24,929 nucleotides of DNA from Paludibacter sp. (lineage in GTDB: Bacteria > Bacteroidota > Bacteroidia > Bacteroidales > Paludibacteraceae). Location: positions 1 to 24,929 of the forward strand of contig JANJXE010000149.1 of assembly GCA_024709185.1 (NCBI GenBank), given 5' to 3'. Positions 16,730 to 23,856 of the stretch are shown here, one piece after another; the stretch's first letter is position 1, and each line of letters opens with the position of its first letter. Below the pieces are notes generated by a model that saw nothing but the letters and a program-made list of their open reading frames with translations, was not told the DNA's origin and made no database searches. The position numbers and the translations under genes are program-made.

Positions 16730-17509
16730 ATGATTGACACGCATGCTCACCTGTATGCCGAAGAATTCGACGACGACAGGGAGAGGGTGATACAGCGGGC
16801 GGTGGAGGCCGGAGTTCAGAAAATAGTTCTTCCGAATGTTGACTCCACAACCTTGAAACGGATGCTGGATCTCGAAGCAGCTCATCCCGGCTTTTGCTAT
16901 GCAGCCATAGGCGTTCATCCAACCAGTATTGCCAAAAACTACCGCGGGGAACTGACACTGGTGGAACTGGAGTTGAAACGTCGCCGTTGGATTGCCATTG
17001 GCGAGATCGGCACCGATTTGTACTGGGATAAAATTCATTTAATAGAGCAACAGGACGCATTTGCTCAACAACTGGAATGGTCGCTGGAGTACGATTTACC
17101 TGTCATCATTCATGTGCGCGATTCGTTTGAAGCCACTTTCGAAGTGATGGAACAATTTCGCGGAAAAGGTCTGAAAGGAATTTTTCACAGTTTTACAGGA
17201 AGTTTGGATCATGTACATACTATTCAACAATTGGGAACGTTTTACCTGGGTATAAACGGGATAGCCACCTTTAAAAATTCCGGTTTGCGGGATGTGCTGC
17301 GCGAAATTCCTGTTGAGATGCTGGTGCTGGAAACCGACTCACCTTACCTTGCACCGGTACCTTTTCGGGGGAAGCGCAACGAAAGCGCCTGGTTGCCGCT
17401 TATTGCTGCCCGACTGGCTGAGGTATACGAAATCGGGGAAACAGAAATAAGAGAGCTAACAACAAAAAATGCAGAAAAGCTCTTTCATTTTGGCCAAATG
17501 ACTGACTAA
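16730..17509 (+). CDS. TatD-family metal-dependent hydrolase (DNase)
   Basis: A 259-residue TIM-barrel hydrolase. The metal ligands are all present: H5 and H7 in MIDTHAHL, E92 in IGEIGTDLYW, H128 in IHVRDS, H153 in FHSFTG and D203 in LETDSPYLAP. TatD proteins are cytosolic 3'-5' exonucleases linked to DNA repair and turnover of damaged DNA; the exact paralogue (TatD, YcfH or YjjV type) cannot be decided. The GEIGTDLYWDK motif differs from the usual GEIGLDYY but is a form I associate with Bacteroidota. I chose the ATG at 16730, which starts at the canonical MIDTHAH; an in-frame GTG at 16718 overlaps guaA and adds only four residues. It is transcribed with guaA. Confidence 0.93.
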   Translation: MIDTHAHLYAEEFDDDRERVIQRAVEAGVQKIVLPNVDSTTLKRMLDLEAAHPGFCYAAIGVHPTSIAKNYRGELTLVELELKRRRWIAIGEIGTDLYWDKIHLIEQQDAFAQQLEWSLEYDLPVIIHVRDSFEATFEVMEQFRGKGLKGIFHSFTGSLDHVHTIQQLGTFYLGINGIATFKNSGLRDVLREIPVEMLVLETDSPYLAPVPFRGKRNESAWLPLIAARLAEVYEIGETEIRELTTKNAEKLFHFGQMTD

Positions 17510-17566
17510 ATAGCGTTTTTGGGTCAAAAAAACTGGATAAAAGGAACAAATTAGCATAAAGATAAC

Positions 17567-17594
17567 TTGTATATCACAAATTTTTGCTAACTTG
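17567..17594 (+). promoter_or_regulatory. Candidate promoter for tRNA-Ser
   Basis: TTG (17567-17569) and TAACTTG (17588-17594) are 18 bases apart, in the right place for -33 and -7 elements of a transcript starting just before 17607. The heptamer TAACTTG also occurs at 17563-17569, so it forms a direct repeat 25 bases apart. The -7 match is imperfect. Confidence 0.4.
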
Positions 17595-17606
17595 CGCCCC
17601 TAATTT

Positions 17607-17696
17607 GGAGAGGTGCTCGAGTGGTTGAAGAGGTACGCCTGGAAAGCGTATATACGGTGTGGAATCGTATCGAGAGTTCGAATCTCTTCCTCTCCG
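17607..17696 (+). tRNA. tRNA-Ser (anticodon GGA)
   Basis: A 90-nt class II tRNA. The acceptor stem is GGAGAGG (17607-17613) with CCTCTCC (17689-17695), discriminator G17696. The anticodon stem is TACGC/GCGTA around the loop CTGGAAA, anticodon GGA at 17641-17643, reading UCC and UCU. The long variable arm ATACG/CGTAT (17652-17656 with 17666-17670) is typical of tRNA-Ser. The T-arm has loop TTCGAAT. CCA is not encoded (CAAA follows), so it must be added after transcription. Confidence 0.97.
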
Positions 17697-17728
17697 CAAA
17701 TAGTTGAAAAACAACATTTTAAGATAGT

Positions 17729-17771
17729 AAATTCAAAAAAAGTAACAAAGTAAAAATTCAAAAAAAAGGTA
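17729..17771 (+). repeat. A-rich direct repeat in the exbB leader
   Basis: AAATTCAAAAAAAGTAA (17729-17745) recurs as AAATTCAAAAAAAGGTAA (17754-17771) at a 25-base offset. The second copy abuts the exbB ATG and includes AAAGG as a weak ribosome binding site. Confidence 0.6.
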
Positions 17772-17773
17772 AA

Positions 17774-18562
17774 ATGAAAAAGGTATTTGCAACTTTCTCA
17801 ATCGTGGCACTTTTAGCTTTTGGTAGTATTTCAAGTGTCATTGCACAGGATTCTATTGCCGCAGGAGCAACTGATTCCACAGAAGCTGTTCAGGCAGAAG
17901 TAGAAACAACATCAACCGAAGTGGTTGAAGAGGGCGGTATGCACAAAGCGTTGAAACAGAAATTTATCGAAGGGGATGCTATGTGGATGGCACCTGTAGC
18001 TTTCGCATTGATTCTGGGTCTTGCTTTGAGTATTGAACGTATTATTTATTTGAGCTTATCGTCGACCAACACTAAAAAGTTGCTCGAAAACATCGACGAA
18101 GCCTGGAGTAAAGGTGGTGTAGCTGCAGCATTGGAAGTTTGCAGAAATACCCGTGGTCCGGTAGCTTCTATCTTCTATCAGGGACTTTCCCGTTACGATG
18201 AAGGTATCGATGTAGTTGAAAAATCGGTAGCTTCTTACGGTGGTGTTCAGTTGGGTCTTCTTGAAAAGAACCTTACCTGGATTGCACTTTTCATCGCTCT
18301 TTCTCCATCTTTAGGGTTCCTTGGAACAGTAATCGGGATGATCCAGGCCTTCGACAAAATTCAGCAGGTAGGTGATATCTCTGCAACTGTAGTAGCCGGT
18401 GGTATCAAGGTAGCTCTTTTAACAACCGTATTCGGTCTTATCTCTGCAATGATTCTGCAGGTATTCTACAACTATATTTTAACCATCATTGAAGGGCTGA
18501 CCAACGACATGGAAGATGCGTCTATCTCTCTGCTGGATATTATAGTTAAACACTCAAAATAA
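17774..18562 (+). CDS. exbB: ExbB/TolQ/MotA-family proton channel subunit
   Basis: A 262-residue inner-membrane protein that, with ExbD, forms the proton-driven motor powering TonB. It begins with a signal-peptide-like segment (MKKVFATFSIVALLAFGSIS, ending VIAQ) and a Glu/Thr-rich periplasmic stretch, a Bacteroidota feature absent from the E. coli protein. Three membrane segments follow: about 71-93, 166-188 and 205-237. LSPSLGFLGTVIGMIQAF (about 176-193) is the conserved second-helix signature. The third helix contains GGIKVALLTTVFGL, another family signature. It is the first gene of an operon with an unnamed membrane protein (8-bp gap) and two exbD genes. A TolQ role is possible, but no Tol-Pal genes are nearby. 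Confidence 0.93.
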   Translation: MKKVFATFSIVALLAFGSISSVIAQDSIAAGATDSTEAVQAEVETTSTEVVEEGGMHKALKQKFIEGDAMWMAPVAFALILGLALSIERIIYLSLSSTNTKKLLENIDEAWSKGGVAAALEVCRNTRGPVASIFYQGLSRYDEGIDVVEKSVASYGGVQLGLLEKNLTWIALFIALSPSLGFLGTVIGMIQAFDKIQQVGDISATVVAGGIKVALLTTVFGLISAMILQVFYNYILTIIEGLTNDMEDASISLLDIIVKHSK

Positions 18563-18570
18563 GAAGCACT

Positions 18571-19044
18571 ATGTTGAAAACAGTTAAACTTATAGGATTA
18601 GCACTTGTGATCCTCTCATTCCTGCTGTTGCTGGCATTTTTCGGCACACTGGGACAGGGAAGTGAAACATTGATGAGTGCTTCCGGTGATGCAATACACG
18701 TTCCCATTCTTACAGATACAATTCTATACTGGACATATTTCCTGTTTGTGTTGGTAATTGTGGTAGCCGTTGGTATATCACTGTATAATTTTGTAAAATC
18801 ACTAATTGCAAATCCGGGCAATGCGTTGAAATCCATAATTCCAATTTTACTTTTCCTTGGAATATTCGTGATTTCGTACCTGGTGGGTAGTGGAGAAAAA
18901 ATGAGTATCATTGGATATGAAGGAACGCAAAATGAAGGTATCTGGGCTCAGGTATCCGACATGTTCCTTTACACCTTCTACGCCTTGTTTGTAATTTTGA
19001 TAGTAACGATTTTTGGAGCCAGAATTTACACCTCGCTCAAATAA
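18571..19044 (+). CDS. Unnamed four-helix membrane protein in the exbB-exbD operon
   Basis: I cannot assign a family to this 157-residue protein. Four hydrophobic segments are predicted at about 8-26, 50-72, 88-106 and 131-151, with short loops, so nearly the whole chain is membrane-embedded. There is no signal peptide beyond the first helix, and there are no cysteines or obvious catalytic residues. Asp and Glu lie in the loops, not in the helices, so it lacks the acidic channel residue of ExbD. Its position 8 bp after exbB and 23 bp before exbD1 puts it in the same transcript, and I believe this order recurs in Bacteroidales. It may be an accessory subunit of the ExbB-ExbD motor; that is inferred from location only. 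Confidence 0.8.
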   Translation: MLKTVKLIGLALVILSFLLLLAFFGTLGQGSETLMSASGDAIHVPILTDTILYWTYFLFVLVIVVAVGISLYNFVKSLIANPGNALKSIIPILLFLGIFVISYLVGSGEKMSIIGYEGTQNEGIWAQVSDMFLYTFYALFVILIVTIFGARIYTSLK

Positions 19045-19067
19045 TTAATCCATTTAATTTAAAAAAA

Positions 19068-19649
19068 ATGGCAAGAAAATTAAATGAAATCAATGCGAGC
19101 TCGATGGCGGACATCTCCTTCCTGCTGCTGATTTTCTTCCTGGTAACAACCTCGATGAATGTTAGTACAGGGTTGACCCGTCGCCTCCCGCCACCGCTCC
19201 CACCCGATCAGCAGCCTCAGGATGTGGATATTAACAAACGAAATCTTTTCGTTGTGAAAATCAACAGCATGAACCAGTTGCTCGTACAAGGTGAAGAGCT
19301 GAATATCCGGGAGCTGAAGGAAAAAGCCAAAGAGTTCATTGAAAATAAAGATAATGATCCCAACCTTCCGGTACGCGTCATGAACGACTTTGACCTGATT
19401 GGCCCGCTGGAATATACCAAGGATCATGTGATTTCTGTTCAGAACGACGTTGACACACAATACCAGGTATATATCGATGTTCAGAATGAGCTCGTTGCAG
19501 CTTACAATGAACTTCGTGAGGAATTGTCGAAGACGCATTTTGGAAAATCGTTCAAGGACCTCAACGAGGATCAACAGAAAGTAGTACAGGAAGTTTATCC
19601 TCAGAAAATTTCAGAGGCTGAACCTAAAAATTATGGAGGAGGTAACTAA
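19068..19649 (+). CDS. exbD: ExbD/TolR-family protein, first paralogue
   Basis: A 193-residue inner-membrane protein with a short cytoplasmic N-terminus, one membrane helix (about 14-31) and a periplasmic domain. NASSMADISFLLLIFFLVTT carries the conserved helix aspartate, D15, that conducts protons with ExbB. It is about 50 residues longer than E. coli ExbD; the extra length is a charged, probably helical region (about 125-185). The chain ends NYGGGN, and those codons contain a strong Shine-Dalgarno sequence for the next gene. The stop codon overlaps the next start (TAATG), so the two exbD genes are translationally coupled and probably form a heteromeric complex. Confidence 0.92.
   Translation: MARKLNEINASSMADISFLLLIFFLVTTSMNVSTGLTRRLPPPLPPDQQPQDVDINKRNLFVVKINSMNQLLVQGEELNIRELKEKAKEFIENKDNDPNLPVRVMNDFDLIGPLEYTKDHVISVQNDVDTQYQVYIDVQNELVAAYNELREELSKTHFGKSFKDLNEDQQKVVQEVYPQKISEAEPKNYGGGN
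19635..19642 (+). promoter_or_regulatory. Strong ribosome binding site for the second exbD
   Basis: GGAGGAGG lies six bases before the ATG at 19649, inside the last codons of the first exbD. Such a complete Shine-Dalgarno sequence is unlike the other genes in this window. Confidence 0.8.
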
Positions 19650-20119
19650 TGGCACAAATCAGAAAAAAGGAGAAAAAAGAAGCTCCGGCGTTGAGTACCT
19701 CATCGCTTCCCGACATTATTTTTATGTTGCTGTTCTTCTTCATGGCTGTTACTACCATGAAAGAAGTGACCTACAAGGTAAGGGTAATCCCTCCTACGGC
19801 TACTGAAATCCAGAAGATGGAAAACAAATCGTTGGTACGCTATATTTATATTGGTGAGCCAATGGCTGAATTCCGCGAACAATTTGGTTCTTCAACACGC
19901 ATTCAGCTGAACGACCAGTTTGCTGATATGCCCGAAATCGAATCGTTTATCGTGCTCGAACGAAGCGCCATGAAGGAAGAAGATCAGAACCTGATGACTG
20001 TTTCCATTAAGGCCGATAAAGACACCAAAATGGGGGTTATCACTGACGTAAAACAAGCACTGCGAAGGGCTTACGCACTTAAGATCGTGTATCAGGCAGG
20101 ATCGCGTAAAGCCTTTTAA
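19649..20119 (+). CDS. exbD: ExbD/TolR-family protein, second paralogue
   Basis: A 156-residue ExbD-type protein. The N-terminus is basic (MAQIRKKEKKEAPA), followed by a single membrane helix beginning SSLPDIIFMLLFFFMAVTT, with conserved proton-pathway aspartate D22. The periplasmic domain continues to residue 156 and ends with a basic stretch (GSRKAF). Sequence and length differ clearly from the first paralogue, so they are not a recent duplication. The start overlaps the previous stop by one base and has a strong ribosome binding site. A terminator 27 bases downstream ends the operon; no tonB gene is present. Confidence 0.92.
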   Translation: MAQIRKKEKKEAPALSTSSLPDIIFMLLFFFMAVTTMKEVTYKVRVIPPTATEIQKMENKSLVRYIYIGEPMAEFREQFGSSTRIQLNDQFADMPEIESFIVLERSAMKEEDQNLMTVSIKADKDTKMGVITDVKQALRRAYALKIVYQAGSRKAF

Positions 20120-20145
20120 AAAGCAAATACCGCAGATACAGTCAG

Positions 20146-20183
20146 AAACTGTCCTCCAGGCTTTCCCGGGGGACAGTTTTTTT
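20146..20183 (+). terminator. Intrinsic terminator of the exbB-exbD operon
   Basis: AAACTGTCC (20146-20154) pairs with GGACAGTTT (20171-20179), extended by three further pairs (one G-T) to a 10-base loop, and seven T residues run from 20177 to 20183. Confidence 0.93.
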
Positions 20184-20252
20184 GTATTAACTCCGGGTTT
20201 TGCAAATCGTCGAAACCTTATCCCCTTATGTATCGCGGGACTCATCATTATA

Positions 20253-20285
20253 GGACGAAACGTTACGTTCGTTCCGTTTTTTTTT
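20253..20285 (+). other. Terminator-like hairpin just before the ileS promoter
   Basis: ACGAAACG and CGTTCGT pair over 7 bp with one bulged A around a TTA loop. Flanking GG/CC could add two pairs with a bulged T. Nine T residues follow (20277-20285). It directly abuts the ileS -7 element, so it could be a backup terminator or an operator-like site. Confidence 0.4.
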
Positions 20286-20286
20286 G

Positions 20287-20294
20287 TAATTTTG
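20287..20294 (+). promoter_or_regulatory. -7 element for ileS
   Basis: TAATTTTG is a full match to TAnnTTTG, giving a leader of about 35 bases before the ileS ATG. The -33 match is poor (TTAC at 20263-20266). No T-box or riboswitch fits in this short leader. Confidence 0.6.
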
Positions 20295-20335
20295 CGCCTC
20301 AATTTCAACTTTACTAATCAGCTACTTAACATACT

Positions 20336-23300
20336 ATGCAGTTTAACGAATATTCCCGTCTCAACCTGTCCGACATCAACAAGGAAATGCTGGCTTACTG
20401 GAAAGAGCACGATCTCTTTCATAAGAGTATTGAAATGCGTGAAGGTCATCCTACCTTTGTATTTTACGAGGGACCGCCTTCGGCCAATGGGATGCCGGGT
20501 ATTCACCATGTAATGGCACGCGCTATCAAGGATATCTTCTGCCGATATAAAACCATGCAGGGTTATCAGGTGAAACGCAAAGCCGGATGGGATACGCATG
20601 GTCTGCCCGTGGAACTGGGTGTGGAAAAAGCACTGGGTATCACCAAGGAAGATATCGGCAAAACGATTACCGTAGAGGAATACAACGCTGCCTGCCGCCG
20701 CGATGTGATGAAATATACCCGGGAATGGGAAGATCTCACTGAAAAAATGGGTTACTGGGTGGATATGAACGATCCGTACATCACCTACGACAACCGTTAT
20801 ATCGAAACCTTGTGGTGGCTGCTGAAAGAACTTTACAACAAAAATCTATTGTATAAAGGCTATACTATTCAGCCTTATTCGCCTGCTGCCGGAACCGGAC
20901 TGAGTACGCACGAGCTCAACCAGCCCGGCTGCTACCGCGATGTGAAGGATACCACCTGCGTGGCACAATTTAAAGTGAAGGATGCTTCGAAACTTCCTTT
21001 TGAAGTGAAACATCCCGAAAACTGCTACTTTCTTGCATGGACGACTACACCCTGGACGCTTCCCTCGAATACCGCACTGTGCGTAGGCCCTACCATAGAA
21101 TATGTATTGGTGAATAGCTATAATCCGTATACGCATCAACCGGTATCGCTGGTGCTGGCTAAGGAACTGGTAAATGCGCATTTCAATCCTAAAAATGCAG
21201 AGCTGAAACTGGAAGACTACACCGAAGGCGATAAGAATATTCCGTTTGAAATAGCAGGAATCTGCAAAGGCAGCGAGTTGGCGGGCATTACCTACGAACA
21301 ACTCATACCCTGGGTGAATCCCGGAGATAGAGCTTTCCGTGTGATTACCGGCGATTTCGTGACTACCGAAGATGGTACTGGCATCGTTCACATCGCACCA
21401 ACTTTTGGTGCCGACGACGACCGTGTGGCTAAAGCGAATGACGTTCCTGCATTGCTACTGATCGATAAAGACGGCAATCGCCAACCTATGGTTGACAAAA
21501 GCGGACGTTTTTTCCGTCTCGAAGATTTAGATTCTACCTTTGTGGCTACTTCCATGAATGTTGAATTATACAGCCAGTTTGCCGGAAGCTTCGTTAAAAA
21601 TGCCTACAGCGATGAACTAAAGGACAGCGAATCGACTCTCGATATCGACCTGAGTGTCATGCTCAAACAACAGGGTCTGGCCTTTAAGATCGAAAAACAT
21701 GTACACAACTATCCGCACTGCTGGCGTACCGATAAGCCTGTTCTGTACTATCCGCTCGACAGCTGGTTTATCCGTACCACAGCCTGCCGCGATGAGATGA
21801 TAGAGCTCAACAACACCATTAACTGGAAACCGCAATCTACCGGTACCGGCCGCTTTGGGAAATGGCTCGAAAACCTGCAGGACTGGAACCTGAGTCGCAG
21901 CCGCTACTGGGGTACTCCCCTGCCCATCTGGCGCAGTGAAGATGGTACTGAAGAAATTTGTATTGGTTCAGCAGAAGAACTCATCACCGAAATCAACAAA
22001 TCGGTGGCAGCAGGCTTCATGACCGAAAATCCGTTTAAAAACTTCCAGCCGGGAGTATATACAGCCGAAAATTACGCAGTTGAAAACATCGACCTTCACA
22101 GGCCGTTTGTTGATAATATTATACTGGTATCGGCCACGGGTAAGCCCATGAAACGCGAGCTCGACCTCATCGACGTATGGTTCGATTCAGGTGCTATGCC
22201 CTATGCTCAGCTCCATTATCCGTTTGAAAACAAAGAACTGGTGGAATCGGGAAGCTTCTTCCCTGCCGACTTTCTATCCGAAGGGGTTGACCAAACCCGC
22301 GGCTGGTGCTTCACCCTGCAGGCCATCAGTACGATGGTCCGCGGCTCGGTGGCGTTCAAAAGCGTTATATCCAACGGATTAGTGCTGGACAAAAACGGCA
22401 ACAAGATGTCGAAACGCCTTGGCAATGCCGTCGATCCGTTTTCAACCATTGAAACCTACGGTTCTGATCCGTTGCGTTGGTACATGATGACCAATGCATC
22501 TCCCTGGGACAATCTTAAATTCGATATCGAAGGAATCGAAGAAGTACGTCGCAAGTTCTTCGGAACGCTCTACAATACCTATTCCTTCTTCGCCCTGTAT
22601 GCCAATGTGGATGGTTTTACCGGCAACGAAGCACAGGTTCCGGTGGCCGAACGTCCTGAAATCGACCGTTGGATACTATCCTTACTAAACACCTTGATTC
22701 GTGACGTACAGGAATATTACGAAAACTACGAGCCAACGAAAGCCGGACGCGCGATTTCCGATTTTGTAGGCGAAAACCTGAGTAACTGGTATGTACGACT
22801 GAACCGCAAACGCTACTGGGGAGGGGAAATGAATGCCGATAAGCTTGCAGCATACCAAACGCTGTACAGCTGTCTGGAAACCGTTTCGCAGCTCATGGCA
22901 CCTATTGCACCGTTCTATGCCGACCGGTTATTCCTCGATTTGAATGCCGTAACGAAACGCCATGAAGCCGATTCGGTTCACGTAGCCGACTTCCCGAAAG
23001 CCGACACATCGCTGATAGACACCGCACTGGAAGACCGTATGCAGATGGCACAGCAGCTCTCGTCGATGATACTGGCATTGCGCCGAAAAGCCGAAAAGAA
23101 GGTTCGTCAGCCATTGATGAAAGCAGTAGTTCCATCCTACGACGAATATTCCTTCCGGCAATTGCAGTTGGTAGCCGACATAATCAAGGCCGAAGTAAAC
23201 GTTAAGGAATTGGAAGTGTTGCCGGCAGATGCCGATATGGCCAATCTGGTTAAAAAGATCAAGCCCAACTTTAAAACCTTAGGTAAGAAATACGGCAAGC

Positions 23301-23770
23301 TGATGAAAGACATTGCCAATGCGATGGCCTTGTTTGGCAATGCTGAAATCAAATCGCTGGAAAGCAACGGAAGTTACTCACTTCAACTTGGCGAAGAGAC
23401 CGTGGAGATTCTGGCCGAAGACGCCGAAATTTTCACCGAAGACATGCCTGGATGGTTGGTAGCCAACGAAGGCAAGCTCACCGTAGCGCTCGACATCACC
23501 GTTACCGAAGCCCTTCTGCGCGAAGGCATTGCCCGCGAGTTAGTGAACCGTATCCAGAATCTTCGCAAATCGGGTGGATTAGAAATCACCGACAAAATCA
23601 GTATTCTGATTGAAGACCGACGGGAAATCACCGAAGCTGTAAAGGAATACGCCGATTACATTGCAGGTCAAACCCTTGGTACCGCGCTGGAACTGGTGCC
23701 AGTACTGGAAGAAGCCACGGAACTTGATTTTGAAGAGTATGTGGTAAAAATAAAGATAAGCAGGAACTGA
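20336..23770 (+). CDS. ileS: Isoleucyl-tRNA synthetase, type 2-like, with GIHH signature
   Basis: An 1144-residue cytosolic enzyme that charges tRNA-Ile. The N-terminal catalytic domain begins YEGPPSANGMPGIHHVMARA; the usual HxGH tetrad is replaced by G55-I56-H57-H58. The second signature is KMSKR (690-694, NGNKMSKRLGN). The editing domain has the Thr-rich motif AWTTTPWTLPSNTA (T236-T238) and HIAPTFGADD (352-361). GWDTHGLPVE, FDSGAMPYAQ and GVDQTRGWCFTLQ are further class I Ile/Val/Leu signatures. Length and sequence fit the eukaryote-like type 2 IleRS; no C-terminal Cys zinc cluster is present. The start MQFNEYSRLN is natural and no nearby alternative is better. It has its own promoter and terminator and appears monocistronic. 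Confidence 0.97.
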   Translation: MQFNEYSRLNLSDINKEMLAYWKEHDLFHKSIEMREGHPTFVFYEGPPSANGMPGIHHVMARAIKDIFCRYKTMQGYQVKRKAGWDTHGLPVELGVEKALGITKEDIGKTITVEEYNAACRRDVMKYTREWEDLTEKMGYWVDMNDPYITYDNRYIETLWWLLKELYNKNLLYKGYTIQPYSPAAGTGLSTHELNQPGCYRDVKDTTCVAQFKVKDASKLPFEVKHPENCYFLAWTTTPWTLPSNTALCVGPTIEYVLVNSYNPYTHQPVSLVLAKELVNAHFNPKNAELKLEDYTEGDKNIPFEIAGICKGSELAGITYEQLIPWVNPGDRAFRVITGDFVTTEDGTGIVHIAPTFGADDDRVAKANDVPALLLIDKDGNRQPMVDKSGRFFRLEDLDSTFVATSMNVELYSQFAGSFVKNAYSDELKDSESTLDIDLSVMLKQQGLAFKIEKHVHNYPHCWRTDKPVLYYPLDSWFIRTTACRDEMIELNNTINWKPQSTGTGRFGKWLENLQDWNLSRSRYWGTPLPIWRSEDGTEEICIGSAEELITEINKSVAAGFMTENPFKNFQPGVYTAENYAVENIDLHRPFVDNIILVSATGKPMKRELDLIDVWFDSGAMPYAQLHYPFENKELVESGSFFPADFLSEGVDQTRGWCFTLQAISTMVRGSVAFKSVISNGLVLDKNGNKMSKRLGNAVDPFSTIETYGSDPLRWYMMTNASPWDNLKFDIEGIEEVRRKFFGTLYNTYSFFALYANVDGFTGNEAQVPVAERPEIDRWILSLLNTLIRDVQEYYENYEPTKAGRAISDFVGENLSNWYVRLNRKRYWGGEMNADKLAAYQTLYSCLETVSQLMAPIAPFYADRLFLDLNAVTKRHEADSVHVADFPKADTSLIDTALEDRMQMAQQLSSMILALRRKAEKKVRQPLMKAVVPSYDEYSFRQLQLVADIIKAEVNVKELEVLPADADMANLVKKIKPNFKTLGKKYGKLMKDIANAMALFGNAEIKSLESNGSYSLQLGEETVEILAEDAEIFTEDMPGWLVANEGKLTVALDITVTEALLREGIARELVNRIQNLRKSGGLEITDKISILIEDRREITEAVKEYADYIAGQTLGTALELVPVLEEATELDFEEYVVKIKISRN

Positions 23771-23793
23771 TCCGGAGTGAACCGGATTTCTTC
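23770..23793 (+). terminator. Intrinsic terminator of ileS
   Basis: ATCCGG (23770-23775) and CCGGAT (23782-23787) form a 6-bp stem with an AGTGAA loop, followed by a T-rich tract TTTCTTC. The stem starts at the last base of the ileS stop codon. Confidence 0.75.
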
Positions 23794-23802
23794 AACTTAC
23801 TA

Positions 23803-23856
23803 AAATAATAAGCTCTAAAATTGTCAATACACTTACAATTTTAGAGCTTATTATTT
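23803..23856. repeat. 22-bp perfect inverted repeat between ileS and the HipT-like gene
   Basis: The arms 23803-23824 and 23835-23856 are exact reverse complements (core AAGCTCTAAAATTG) around a 10-base loop, CAATACACTT. The right arm contains the stop codon of the HipT-like gene (23851-23853). It is A+T-rich and symmetrical, so it could act as a terminator in both directions, most usefully for the minus-strand gene. Length and perfection exceed the other terminators here. Confidence 0.85.

Noticed and set aside
20295..20335. T-box or riboswitch leader for ileS
   Set aside because: The leader after the predicted start is only about 35 bases, and T-boxes are essentially a Firmicutes/Actinobacteria feature.
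23803..23856. Inverted repeat as an inserted miniature transposon
   Set aside because: I see no target-site duplication flanking it, and it overlaps a stop codon between convergent genes, where a bidirectional terminator is the simpler explanation. A genome-wide copy search would decide.
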